Source of the DNA: Dimargaris cristalligena
Lineage: Eukaryota > Kickxellomycota > Dimargaritomycetes > Dimargaritales > Dimargaritaceae
DNA length: 41,715 bases
Reading direction: 5' to 3'
NCBI GenBank assembly: GCA_027576995.1
Contig: JANBQC010000213.1
Span: 1-41,715, forward strand
Position 1 is the stretch's first letter. The number at the start of each line of letters is the position of its first letter. This document shows, one piece after another, positions 1 to 9,181 of the stretch. Both the position numbers and the translations under genes were made by a program. Below the pieces are notes generated by a model that saw only the letters and a program-made list of their open reading frames with translations, made no database searches and had not been told where the DNA came from.

Positions 1-1
1 C

Positions 2-451
2 ATCGAACGCTACCTCGCCCGCCGATTCGGTTTGTACAGTGACGACCTGGTGGAAGCCGCTCGCATTGACGCCGTGGTCTCCCAGTTCGACGATGCCATA
101 CGGCCGCTAGCCACCGCCCGGTACGCCCCTGTAGCCTCCCGACCCGCGATGATGGAGTACTACCGCAAAGAGGCCACCCGTCTGTTCACACGCCATGGTG
201 TCCAGTTGGCCGCCAATGGAAATAACGGCCATTACTTTGGAGACCGCACCACCTGGGCCGATATTGTCGCCTACCTGTGCATTCGGGCCATGAACAGCTA
301 CGAGTCGTTCGATGATGAGCTGCGGGCCCTCATGACAAAGAGTCACCAGAAACTCATCGACACCTTGGATGCGGACCCTAACTTCCAGCGCTACTTGGAG
401 CGCGCCGGACCCCGGGTGGCCAGTTATCCCCCTCGCCCCTCTGTCGACTAA
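2..451 (+). CDS. Glutathione S-transferase, copy 1 (5' end outside window)
   Basis: This is the C-terminal two thirds of a soluble GST, which conjugates glutathione to electrophiles in the cytosol. The frame is open from the first base. It enters at the end of the thioredoxin-like domain (IERYLARRFGLY) and continues through the all-helical domain, including the N-capping box FGDRTTWADI. It aligns without gaps to the full-length paralogue at 6539-7201 over most of its length and stops with TAA at 449-451. The TTG at 32 is an internal Leu codon, not a start. The tandem arrangement and a related 3' UTR show local duplication. The first 77 bases are identical to the paralogue, after which identity drops to roughly 80-85%. 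The sequence resembles sigma/alpha-like Tyr-type GSTs, but the class is not certain. The catalytic N-terminus cannot be judged from this window. Confidence 0.9.
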   Translation: MERYLARRFGLYSDDLVEAARIDAVVSQFDDAIRPLATARYAPVASRPAMMEYYRKEATRLFTRHGVQLAANGNNGHYFGDRTTWADIVAYLCIRAMNSYESFDDELRALMTKSHQKLIDTLDADPNFQRYLERAGPRVASYPPRPSVD

Positions 452-575
452 TTATCACCATTTGACTGGTCATTTGGAGTGGAGTACGGAAACGTACATT
501 TTAATGCCCCGTAAATGACGGTACTGGTTTTTATCATACATTTTTGGTGTTTTAGTCCCACAACCTGCCGAGTGG

Positions 576-581
576 AATAAA
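576..581 (+). terminator. Poly(A) signal of GST copy 1
   Basis: An AATAAA lies 125 nt after the stop codon. The surrounding sequence (TGGAATAAA, preceded by a TTTTTGGTG block) is shared with the 3' UTR of GST copy 2, so the duplicated unit includes the 3' end. Confidence 0.7.
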
Positions 582-1082
582 TAACAGTGTCTCTAAAGAT
601 CGGCGGAATTGTTCGGTGTTTTTTTGCAATAGGCCGGGCTCATTACACATTCACTTATAATTGGGGTTATGACGAACTTCTTACCAGTAACCCAAAATAG
701 GCGCATGCTACTGTTGCATCCACAGCCAGAGCAGGGGCCGACCCTGGCCAGGGCATAAATCCAGCATGCCTGGATACTCCCGACGCTTCCGAGGCCGTTA
801 CACCGGAAGTACTAGTGAACAACCATAATGGGATACATGAATCCCAGTAGGTCCGGCGACAATATATGCGGACAGTACAACGCTCTAATCTGAGGATGGT
901 CATCGGCTATATAAAAGTGTATCGGCCGCACTTCCTGGATCCCTAGTTTACTAGCGTCCATAACGCTCCTACTATTTCATAATTTATGTTCCCTTCAATA
1001 AAACACGCTCTTTAAAATCGCTATATCAACATTATTAATACAAGTGCTCAATTGTATTTACAAGGGTGGTAAAATCTGGCCA

Positions 1083-1227
1083 TCCGTGGAGTCTATTATT
1101 GATTCAACTACAGAGAATAAAGAGTAACGACTTAACGACGTTCGATGTTATAAAGTGGGTATAGCTAAGGATACACTTCGTATGAAATAAATTGTTCCAG
1201 AATTTACAAAATCGACAGAGGGTATTG
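1083..1227 (+). repeat. Old duplicated block, copy 1
   Basis: About 145 bp aligns by eye to 4651-4797 in the same orientation. The best part is the right end: a tract with GTACACTTC/GATACACTTC, then GGAATTTACAAAATC or AGAATTTACAAAATC, then GATATTG/GGTATTG. Identity is about 60-70% with small indels. It may be a relic of the duplication that gave the two GST genes, or an old dispersed element. Confidence 0.5.
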
Positions 1228-1456
1228 GTATCTAAAAATCATTAGACAGTACCACTATAGTATACTATACCAAACCCTCACCATCGCTATCCCAATCTCT
1301 CGTGATTGAGAGAGTGAAGTGCAGAATAGTTGCCCCAAGAATTTTCTTCGTTTATGCTATTACAGGATGACTCAACAGGCCCTATTGCACTTCAGGTTCC
1401 TAATTTTTTAAACTAGACTACTTTGAACTGGCTTCGTTGGGGTCCACGGTAGAACT

Positions 1457-2554
1457 CTAGAAATCGAACGAAAAAGACCTTCCATTGTTAGCGATAGCCC
1501 TGATAAGAGTATCTGGCGACCTGGCAGGCGATTCGCTGGTTATGTCATCCACACCATTAGGACTGCCCTGGCTTTTCTTGAGTTGATGTGCACTTGTAGG
1601 AGGGAGAAGCGTGAAGCCGGTTTGCTGGGAGTTGCCCAAATTTCCGGTATGGGGTGGATATTGTCCCACCTGGTTCTGCCCCATATGAATTGGCTTGTTG
1701 GAAGGCCTGTCTTGGGCCAGAGGCATGTAGGGTTCAGCCTTCCAATTGTCGAACTCTCCGATGCGCTGATAGTATCCCCCTGGTACTTGAGTATTTGGGG
1801 GCCCATTAACCGGATTTGAAGGATTATTTGCCGCATCAGATTGGTGGTTGGTGACCTGGTTATGTGACCAACTAGAGGGCTGTTGGACTCCATAATTATT
1901 GTCCTTCACAGGCGACGGGGCCTGAGGCCGTTGGGATCCCCATTTAGTATATGATGGATGATCATGAAATGCGGATTGAAGAAATGGTGCAGTGTGGCTG
2001 GAAATCCCATTGTGTGGTGCATTGCTGTCCCACTGCCATCCAGGCTGTTCGTCGACGCGACCGTTATTGGGCTCGGAGGGGCCAGCATTTGCATACACTG
2101 GCTTCGGACCAATATTAGGTTTGGGCTGTTCGATACCCGCGTTTGCATGGCTGGCGCTCTTTGGGTTCAGTGCTAATGAGGCTAGAAAATTAAATACTTT
2201 CGAACCAGGCGCCCTTAAGTTCATGCTGGAATTTTCTGCGGTACGGGTCCGGCGTTTCTCCTCAAACCGACCATCTGTATAGGACAGTCTTCTTTGATGC
2301 CACGAGCGGTCGTTGTAGTTGTAGCCCTGGTTTTTGAGGATGCGAGTGTAGTTGAACTTGGAGCTACTAAAGTCGCGCAGAAAGTCGCTATAGTCGCTCT
2401 TACGGTCGCTCTTAAAGTCATTCCACCAAGAACCAGGGGACCGGTGGGCAAGGGCATGGGTACTGGCGGGGTGGCTACTTAGTTCTTGTTGGCCCTGTCT
2501 GGTTACGATTGCGAACAGAAGAAGGGTCCCGTAAAGTATCGAGTGATAAAGCAT
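1457..2554 (-). CDS. Secreted low-complexity protein, family unknown
   Basis: A single-exon ORF of 365 residues, not recognised as any known family. Residues 1 to about 20 (MLYHSILYGTLLLFAIVTRQ) form a hydrophobic signal peptide with no second membrane segment, so the product should enter the secretory pathway. Residues about 42-75 are Trp-, Asp-, Lys- and Ser-rich with short near-repeats (FKSDRKSDYSDFLRDF). Residues about 135-365 are rich in Asn, Pro, Gln, Ser and Gly with scattered Trp and Tyr, suggesting an intrinsically disordered extracellular or wall-associated protein. No cysteine pattern and no catalytic motif are visible. A TATA-like element lies about 90-100 nt upstream on the minus strand. 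The gene is convergent with GST copy 1. The length of the ORF makes a chance frame very unlikely, but its function is unknown. Confidence 0.85.
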   Translation of the reverse strand: MLYHSILYGTLLLFAIVTRQGQQELSSHPASTHALAHRSPGSWWNDFKSDRKSDYSDFLRDFSSSKFNYTRILKNQGYNYNDRSWHQRRLSYTDGRFEEKRRTRTAENSSMNLRAPGSKVFNFLASLALNPKSASHANAGIEQPKPNIGPKPVYANAGPSEPNNGRVDEQPGWQWDSNAPHNGISSHTAPFLQSAFHDHPSYTKWGSQRPQAPSPVKDNNYGVQQPSSWSHNQVTNHQSDAANNPSNPVNGPPNTQVPGGYYQRIGEFDNWKAEPYMPLAQDRPSNKPIHMGQNQVGQYPPHTGNLGNSQQTGFTLLPPTSAHQLKKSQGSPNGVDDITSESPARSPDTLIRAIANNGRSFSFDF

Positions 2555-2641
2555 TTGCGAAAAATAGAAGCTGAAAAATGGGAGGGAGGATGTAGGGTGA
2601 ACTAGGACTTAGCTTGGATGGGCTGAGATGCTTCAAACAAC

Positions 2642-2656
2642 TATTTAAAATATATC
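2642..2656 (-). promoter_or_regulatory. TATA-like element of the secreted-protein gene
   Basis: On the minus strand this reads TATATTTTAAATAG, about 90-100 nt upstream of the ATG at 2554. The position and sequence fit a core promoter. This is inference only. Confidence 0.4.
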
Positions 2657-4372
2657 ACAAAAGATACCTGCAAGGTAGTTGAGAGACAAATATGGCGAGC
2701 TACTGCAGCCTTTAGACAATAAAATACAATATGCCCCCCCAACCCCCTTTATCGCTGTTACTGAGTCTGATTTGTACCAAAAAATATATAATCAAAAAGC
2801 CCTATTGGTATGTGTGGGCGGGTTGGTGGGTGTCATCATCAATTTTCTATTAAAAATAATATGTGTGGTGAGTATTAAATACATGTGGAAATATTATGGA
2901 ACAACCAAGGTGGTATAGGTGGTTATCATGGGCTTTCATTCTGTGGAGTTCGACAGAGGGACGGGATGTCCCCTTTGGGAGGCGAACTGGTTGTAAAGCG
3001 GTTGAGTCGGGCGAAGCAGCCCACTAGTTATTGGTCATGGGATAGGATAACCATGCCTTAATTTGATGGTGCGAAGTCGCCTAGGGCACCTTCCTGTTAA
3101 TATGAGCTCCAAAGTGCAATCCGGAACGATACGATTCAATTGTTCTCGTTGAACGAACAATGATCACTCGCGACATATGGCAGAAAGGCGTTTGATACAA
3201 CTGTGTTGGTACGATAATGTCCACCCCTTCTTAGCCGTTCCCTCCAATTAAGTGAGTGGGTTGGGAGTAGCAGCCAGACAAGTACTAAGCGCTGAGTACG
3301 GGCCCGTCTGATTGATAATGGGAAGGGTGAAAAAAAGCCCAACATGAGGGTAAGTTCCAACTCAACTGTATAAAACGGGGCTCTCTTTTAATAAACGCTG
3401 AAGAAATTGCTAAATACATTGCACCTGTATGCAGACTACCCAGGTTGCTAATGTATGGTTATTAACAGTCAGCGTCGCATATGAATCGGGAAACTAAATG
3501 GTACTACCATTGTATGGCAATAATATATGTATTCCAACTATCTGGGCTTATAGCAAGACATTTGTAGTTGTTATTCAAAAGTCTACGTTTAAGCAGATAA
3601 ATTCTGATCATATGTGCTTTAGGTCAGGTCTGTTAGGTTATGCTACACCTGATCTCCGTCACACGGTGGCCCGTTTTGAGGACCGACTAGAAATGCCACA
3701 GGTCAGCCTTTGGGTAAACGAACAGCTACCACAGAAGAGCCATGGTACAGGGATACTACCTTTAAGGGAATCTAGGGCGGGGTACGCCAGCGACCTGGGA
3801 CACAATGGGGAAAAAAGGTGGGAAAATGTAAGGGAAGAGAGGTGAAGTAGATGGACAACATACATATATCATCACCATTATTTTTATAGCAAAATCATGT
3901 ATACTGGGAATAGGTGGATTAGTAAAGGTGAGAAAACCCACTGGGTATATCCCCTCAGAGTACACTGTTCCAACAATGGGCTAGCCATGAATAGAAACCA
4001 TTTGAATGGCCAAGTTGTACCATGGGCCAGTTGACTTTTATTATAAAGAAAATTAATGAGCAAGTACGAGTAACAGTAAGTAGTAGGCAAATTAATATAG
4101 AGCATTATTTAAACCACATAGTGATAGGGAATGGAAAGGATAGCATGGTTGATAGTAATAATAAGTGACTAGGACCATAGTTTTCTGGAGATCATTATTG
4201 TGCTTGGTCAGTCCTTCCTGTCAGATTGAAGGATTATAAGTCCAAGTAGAGTAGGAGTGTGGGTAAATGCCCCCGCTATCTATATTGAAGGTCTTCATCA
4301 TAGTCCGACTTGGAAGTGGAGTTCAGTACTTTGTTGTGATGGTCTAGGGTATTAAGTCCTGAATATAGAAGT

Positions 4373-4591
4373 TTATGAAGTCTTGATAAGGTTTCCCCTG
4401 GCAGTATTACCAAGTTCTCCTTCATCAGGGTTCTGTTCGACTGTGGGGAGTTCTGCCTCAGTTATAAGCTCAGTCCCATGGACTGCTTGGCCAATGCTGG
4501 GTACTCCTGTTGGTCCAGCATTAACAGCATCTGATTTAATCCATAGAATAACTGGGTAAGTGACTAAAGGACAGTAAAGCCAACTAGCTAC
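4373..4591 (-). pseudogene. Possible degenerate ORF fragment
   Basis: A minus-strand frame without an ATG, opening after a stop at the high-coordinate end and closing with TAA at 4373-4375. It encodes about 72 residues of balanced composition, including a segment reading NAGPTGVPSIGQAVHGTEL and then an acidic stretch (TEAELPTVEQNPDEGELG). A second short open frame in another phase follows at about 4214-4300, which would fit a frameshifted relic. It lies about 200 bp from the LTR-like repeat at 4796, so a transposon origin is possible. I could not assign it to a family, and chance is not excluded. Confidence 0.25.
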
Positions 4592-4650
4592 TCATGAGTC
4601 CTTATATATGCAGGTGCCTCATTTTTTTAAAATAGATGATTGAATTGAAC

Positions 4651-4797
4651 CACCTGTGGCATCATTTATTGATCAATCTGAAAAGGATAAATGGTAAAAA
4701 TTCAAAGCCGATGGTTGCTAAATAGTAACTATGGTAATGGGTACACTTCATATAAAAAGGAAATATCCGGAATTTACAAAATCACCAATGGATATTG
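4651..4797 (+). repeat. Old duplicated block, copy 2
   Basis: The counterpart of 1083-1227. Its right end (ATGGATATTG) abuts the left end of the LTR-like repeat at 4796, suggesting that the LTR was inserted at or next to this block. Confidence 0.5.
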
Positions 4798-5380
4798 TCA
4801 GCCCTCCTAATCTGACTTAATCTGGACCTAACAATCACCCATCCTTATTAGGCCTTATAGTGCCATATTAACCCTCCCATAGTCACCCCTGGTACTATAG
4901 GGTCATCATTTATTATATAACCCCACTCATTCTAACCCCAATACTTTGCACCCCAAATACTCAATGTACTGATCTAAGACTCTTCCAGTTCCCATGAGAG
5001 TCTTCCCAATATGAAACCATCTGGTCAGAGTCTTTACCTATCCATACCTTAGTCTTAGTAGTATTTCCCTTAGGACCTCCCTCTGGAGCTGTCCCTGTAT
5101 ATATATAACTAGGCCCTATTAGGACCAGTTAGATTCCTTAGCTTATTCTTCCCCCTTAGTTTACCTTAATAAACTCTATATATACTTACTCCCCTTACAC
5201 TAACTAGTAAGTGTACTTACCCCATATCCCTTATATATACCTATACTTAGCCTTTATTGGTTAGTACCATGCCCCATACCTGATGCTAGTAGCCCACTTG
5301 GTAAAGTTTAAGCCTTACCTGCTGTTAGAAGCCTATCTTCAGGACTCTTGATGGGCTAAGAGTGGTTAACTTAGGCAACA
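4796..5380 (+). mobile_element. Solo-LTR-like repeat, copy A
   Basis: A 585-bp element with TGT...ACA termini (TGTCAGCCCTCCTAATC to TTAGGCAACA). It matches the reverse complement of 40965-41547 (583 bp) along its whole length by eye. Read on the plus strand it has LTR-like signals conserved in both copies: a TATA box (TATATATATAACTAGGCC) followed about 80 nt later by AATAAACTCTATATAT. That order suggests U3-R-U5 in the plus direction. It contains no ORF and is not followed by a primer-binding site or gag/pol, so it is best read as a solo LTR. A target-site duplication is not evident at this copy (GATAT left, ATGTC right). Confidence 0.7.
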
Positions 5381-6538
5381 ATGTCTCCCTTTATATAGTG
5401 ATGTCTAATATACAATCCACTATTGATAAGACCATCTACAGACCTAGTATTACAAAGTATATATCTAAGTCCACATTGCCCAGTTTTCTTCTGAGCTCTC
5501 CCAGTTTAATTTTACCATATCCTAATTGCATTTAGGTCCCAGTAGCCACTGATCCTTTATATGGAACACTCGTTGTCAGTGACTGAAGAAGATTATAATT
5601 ACCACTAACCCCAACGTGTATTAACATAGTTCGATTTATTCTGCTCCCCCGCTTACCTACATGTATTATTATCGCCTATTTGGATTAAACCCTAGCTTTA
5701 ACATCACCATTAATACTGAAAAAAACGAATTTCTTGGGGAACTTTTATACTATTACACTCCATGATTATTTGATTGAATAATTGGGCAAATCATTGTTCG
5801 CCAACGCCTTTGTGTAGCATTCTTTCAAGTAAGGCTAGCTAACCATCATTTGGGCTCATGGTAGTAAGCCTCATACAACGTCAGTAAGGTTAAATTAAGA
5901 ACGGGGAACACCCCGGCTACCGCTCCCCCCCCCCCTATTACGTTGGCAGTTGAGCTGACTAAGCGCAGGTAAAGGTAAATCTAAGTTTAGTACCGCGGAC
6001 AATGTCAATTGACGGCACAGATCTTTTAACAATGGGGCACCGGGGTTCGGCAGAACGGGCTTCCTGCATTGAGTATGTACGTGGCTGGCTGGGCCAGGGA
6101 ATGGCATGACATGGGGGCTTACTTCTACACCGAAATTACTCGGCAATTTGCATTATGGTTGGGTTGCTTTTCCGGCATGTAGACTGATTTAAATGCCCTA
6201 AGGGGGGGAGGCAGGCACTATGAATGTGCATCACCCTGCGGTGAGAAATCTCATGGTAAAGATAGTATTTAAATGAATAATATGGGGCGGAAGAGTTGCC
6301 TTGGACAATTACGGTGTAAATTTACGAAGCCCAACAATTGCCGATAACTGAGGGTATAGAGCAGTTGAGATATTCAATTAATGGTGGTTGAGGGAGGGGC
6401 CTAATATAAGTCCGAACCACCGGTCACCATGACCCCTTCAAACCTGAACTTGCACCACCGACTCTAACTACTACTACACAAACCTCTACTACCCTTTCTT
6501 CTTCTTCACCGCCACCACTACCTCTCCCCGTACTCACC
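5381..6538. other. Intergenic region and promoter of GST copy 2
   Basis: No supported gene. A run of ten or more C sits near 5926-5936 and a G-rich tract near 6202. The last 60 bases before the GST start form a C- and T-rich leader (tracts such as CTTTCTTCTTCTTCACC), typical of fungal 5' UTRs. An 83-codon minus-strand ORF at 5895-6146 has no recognisable feature and is not called. Confidence 0.5.
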
Positions 6539-7201
6539 ATGTCCACCTTCGAAGTCTACTACGCCCGCCTCGCCGGCCTCGGTGAAACCACCCGCTGCCT
6601 ACTCGACTACGCTGATGCCAAATGGACCAATACCTACATGGAGGAATGGGCTGAAATTGCCACCACCACGCCGTATGGCAAAGTGCCTGTGCTGCGGGAA
6701 ACCACCACCGATGGCCAACACATCGAACTCTGCGAAAGCCGGGCCATCGAACGCTACCTCGCCCGCCGATTCGGTTTGTACAGTGACGACCTGGTGGAAG
6801 CCGCTCGCATTGACGCCGTGGCCTCCCAGTTTGATGATGCCATGCGGCCGTTGGGCGCCGCCCGGTTCGGTCCGGAAGCTGCCCGACCCGCGCTAATGGA
6901 ACACTACCGCAAAGAGGTCACCCGTCTGTTCACGCGCCACGGTGCTCAGTTGGCCGCTAATGGGAATAACGGCCATTACTTTGGGGACCGCACCACCTGG
7001 GCGGATATAGTCGCTTACATGGGTATTCGGACTTTGGGCCATTATGAACCGTTCGACGAGGAACTGTGGGCTCTTAAGACGAAGAGTCACCAGAAACTCA
7101 TTGATATTTTGGAGGCGGACCCTAACTTCCGGCGCTACTTGGAACGCTCCGAGTCCCGCCTTGCTAGCTATGTCCCTCTTCCTCCCCCCAATGTCAACTA
7201 A
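6539..7201 (+). CDS. Glutathione S-transferase, copy 2 (complete)
   Basis: A 220-residue intronless GST, the usual length for the cytosolic family. The N-terminal thioredoxin-like domain (1 to about 80) carries a probable catalytic Tyr at 7 or 8 (EVYYARLAGLGETTR), the cis-Pro glutathione-site motif GKVPVL (47-52) and the ESRAIERYLA motif (66-75) that binds the glutathione gamma-glutamyl group. The helical C-terminal domain (about 87-205) has the N-capping box FGDRTTWAD (148-156). The ATG at 6539 follows a pyrimidine-rich leader and starts directly before the first beta strand, so it is a good start. It is expected to detoxify electrophiles or peroxides; the substrate is unknown. It is the tandem paralogue of the gene at 2-451. 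The class looks closest to sigma/alpha-type Tyr GSTs, which is an inference from motifs only. Confidence 0.93.
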   Translation: MSTFEVYYARLAGLGETTRCLLDYADAKWTNTYMEEWAEIATTTPYGKVPVLRETTTDGQHIELCESRAIERYLARRFGLYSDDLVEAARIDAVASQFDDAMRPLGAARFGPEAARPALMEHYRKEVTRLFTRHGAQLAANGNNGHYFGDRTTWADIVAYMGIRTLGHYEPFDEELWALKTKSHQKLIDILEADPNFRRYLERSESRLASYVPLPPPNVN

Positions 7202-7325
7202 ATAGCCTGATTTGACTAATCTATTGGTTTAAAGCACGGAGGCATTCATTTTAATGCAACGCTATTAACGTGATTGGATTACCTTATATGTTTTTGGTGG
7301 ATTGGCACCTCAATTTCGCAATTGG

Positions 7326-7331
7326 AATAAA
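7326..7331 (+). terminator. Poly(A) signal of GST copy 2
   Basis: An AATAAA lies 125 nt after the stop codon, the same spacing as in copy 1, within a shared 3' UTR block (TTTTTGGTGxxTT...TTGGAATAAA). Confidence 0.7.
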
Positions 7332-7624
7332 CCGGGTTTGCTATCATATATATCTACCGACGAGATGGTATTGGGTTTGAGATGTGTACTGGATACTTGA
7401 GTTCAAGAAAGATGAGAGTATCTAGTTGTTACTAATAGCATATTGGAGGTTGCTCATTTCCTTAGGCAATTTGACCACAAAATTTCAATCCTCAGATAAC
7501 GTGTGGTATAAACCTTATAGATCTAGGTAGATCGACGCTTTTATAGTAGAAGGGCTATAGCTTACAGATAATCTCAATCTACCTATTCCCTAGACGACAC
7601 AGAAAGGTTGGGGGTACTTGGGCA

Positions 7625-7630
7625 TTTATT
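7625..7630 (-). terminator. Poly(A) signal of the PPR-like gene
   Basis: TTTATT on the plus strand is AATAAA on the minus strand, about 76 nt downstream of the stop codon of the 7706-9181 gene. Confidence 0.5.
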
Positions 7631-7705
7631 ACAAGTCGACGATAGATTAAATAGGTAGAAATTAATGGACGAAATATCCTACCAATCAATTCCACAAGCT
7701 GTGCA

Positions 7706-9181
7706 TTATTGTGATGGGGGTATCGGGTGCAAATGCAGTAAAGTCAATAAAACGAAAACCATATCGGGTAACAATTCCGGGTAGTCCTTTAGTAACCGAT
7801 TAGCCGCGGCATAGGCTTGGATTTCACTCGATGTACGCGCGGGCAATTCGAACCGTTCCGTAGCCTGGCATATGACCGCCCAGGCCTGCGGACAGGCCTC
7901 CATTTCAACCGGCGTTAGTCGATCGCGGAGGGTCTTTTCCCATAAATCGATGACCAACCCGGGATTGCTACCTAGGCGCACGTGACTATGGACGAGGGCT
8001 AGACTCAGCTGGACCCGGGTGTGGGGCTCCAGATGGTGCCAGGACCGGCGAATGCGATTTTGCACCCATTCGATTGCCCAAGTCTGGTTAAATCGGGCGA
8101 AGGATATGGTGAGGTCGAGCCACATGCGAGCGGAGGCGTGGAAGCCCTGGAGATTCATTAATTTGGTGACTTTTTGAACCAGGACGAGGTGATTACTGCG
8201 GGCGTAGAGCCGGGCCATGCTGGTGAGAATGATGGTGGCGGCGTGGTGGTTGGATGAGGTGGTATTGATGGCAAAGGTCGATGAGGAGGGGGATGATTTC
8301 GACGCAGTAGTGGTAGTGGTAGTGGTAGAATAAGAAGAAGAAGAGGCAGTGGGGGAAGAGGGAATAGGCAGTAATAGAGGATAAATGGTATTGTACAAAC
8401 TATGGGCCGCCCCGACCTTATCCAATGCCACATAGGCCTGGAAAGCTCCGGCCCATAGATGAGGAGGGGGAGGTTGCACACCGTCGACGAGTAGGGCATC
8501 AAAGATGTGGGTATATAATAAATAGTACCGTTTAGCCTGACAAAGCCCGAGCAAGCGGTCGGTGAGGGACAGTGTCATTGACCAGGTCATTTTACGGATC
8601 AGAGTCCAACATGCCACGGCTTCGGGGACTTGGCCCAAGTGAATAAAGGTATCTAATAGATTGACCGCCTCGGAGGATGTTAGGGTTAGGGGGGCCCATC
8701 TTAGTTGGTGTTCCAGTTGTGTGTGGGGGTCGTCGAGAAGAAAATGATCATGACTAGTAGGGTCGTTCCGGGTCGCCGTGGAGCCCTCGGGCGGAAAGGG
8801 GTCGGACATTGCTCCAGCGCCCAGCTCGGCCAGTATAGCATCGTCCCATAAATCGGCAGGCGCTGCGGGGTTGGCGGCGCCATTCCCCGGAGCTAAAGGG
8901 CCGAACGGGTTGACGACGGGGTCGAATTCGGCATAAGTCGTCGACCTGGTATAAGGGTTAGTTTCGAGTGGGGCTGAATAAAAGATAGAGGCGGGTACAG
9001 GAGTCGGGAAGGTGCTGTAGTCGAATAGTGGCAGGGGTTCCTGTGAGGATACGGGAGAAGCATGGGACGTGCTGTGGGTTGAGTAAGCGAAGCCCCTGAC
9101 TAGGGCTGAGCCCCGCCAACTGGGTGACCCTAGTAGAAGTGGTGAGTGCGGCCAGCGGGGGAGAGAACGAACAGCCCGCAT
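7706..9181 (-). CDS. Putative mitochondrial PPR-like helical-repeat protein
   Basis: A single-exon gene of 491 residues. Residues 1 to about 36 are Arg- and Ser-rich, lack acidic residues and end in VRGFAYST, a typical mitochondrial presequence with an R-2/R-3-like cleavage site. Residues about 40-160 are Pro-rich and probably disordered. From about 165 to the end the sequence is helical, with hydrophobic periodicity and segments such as NLLDTFIHLGQVPEAVACW and FQAYVALDKVGAAHSLYN that resemble pentatricopeptide helix pairs. A Ser/Thr-rich insertion at about 275-310 (STTTTTTTASKSS) interrupts the helical region and is encoded by imperfect trinucleotide repeats. PPR proteins bind organellar RNA and act in its processing or translation, so a mitochondrial gene-expression role is plausible. 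The coding call is strong and the family call is moderate. It is transcribed divergently from the dolichyldiphosphatase gene. Confidence 0.75.
   Translation of the reverse strand: MRAVRSLPRWPHSPLLLGSPSWRGSALVRGFAYSTHSTSHASPVSSQEPLPLFDYSTFPTPVPASIFYSAPLETNPYTRSTTYAEFDPVVNPFGPLAPGNGAANPAAPADLWDDAILAELGAGAMSDPFPPEGSTATRNDPTSHDHFLLDDPHTQLEHQLRWAPLTLTSSEAVNLLDTFIHLGQVPEAVACWTLIRKMTWSMTLSLTDRLLGLCQAKRYYLLYTHIFDALLVDGVQPPPPHLWAGAFQAYVALDKVGAAHSLYNTIYPLLLPIPSSPTASSSSYSTTTTTTTASKSSPSSSTFAINTTSSNHHAATIILTSMARLYARSNHLVLVQKVTKLMNLQGFHASARMWLDLTISFARFNQTWAIEWVQNRIRRSWHHLEPHTRVQLSLALVHSHVRLGSNPGLVIDLWEKTLRDRLTPVEMEACPQAWAVICQATERFELPARTSSEIQAYAAANRLLKDYPELLPDMVFVLLTLLHLHPIPPSQ

Larger units (their letters stand above)
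452..1456. other. Intergenic, convergent GST / secreted-protein genes
   Basis: It contains the GST 3' UTR and the downstream region of the minus-strand secreted-protein gene. No convincing ORF, tRNA or other RNA gene was seen. It also contains one member of the old duplicated block described at 1083-1227. Confidence 0.6.
2555..4795. other. Intergenic region without a supported gene
   Basis: A 2.2 kb AT-rich spacer. ORFs up to 115 codons occur (for example 3498-3845 plus) but show no domain, signal peptide or conserved motif, and such lengths are expected by chance. A 72-codon open minus-strand frame at 4373-4591 looks more protein-like and is listed separately. The right end contains copy 2 of the old duplicated block. 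Confidence 0.5.
7202..7705. other. Convergent intergenic region
   Basis: The 3' ends of GST copy 2 (plus) and the PPR-like gene (minus) face each other here. It holds a poly(A) signal for each side and no ORF of note. Confidence 0.5.

Noticed and set aside
4796..5380. MITE or DNA transposon interpretation of the repeat
   Set aside because: The termini pair over only a few bases (TGT...ACA), and the conserved TATA then AATAAA order fits an LTR better.
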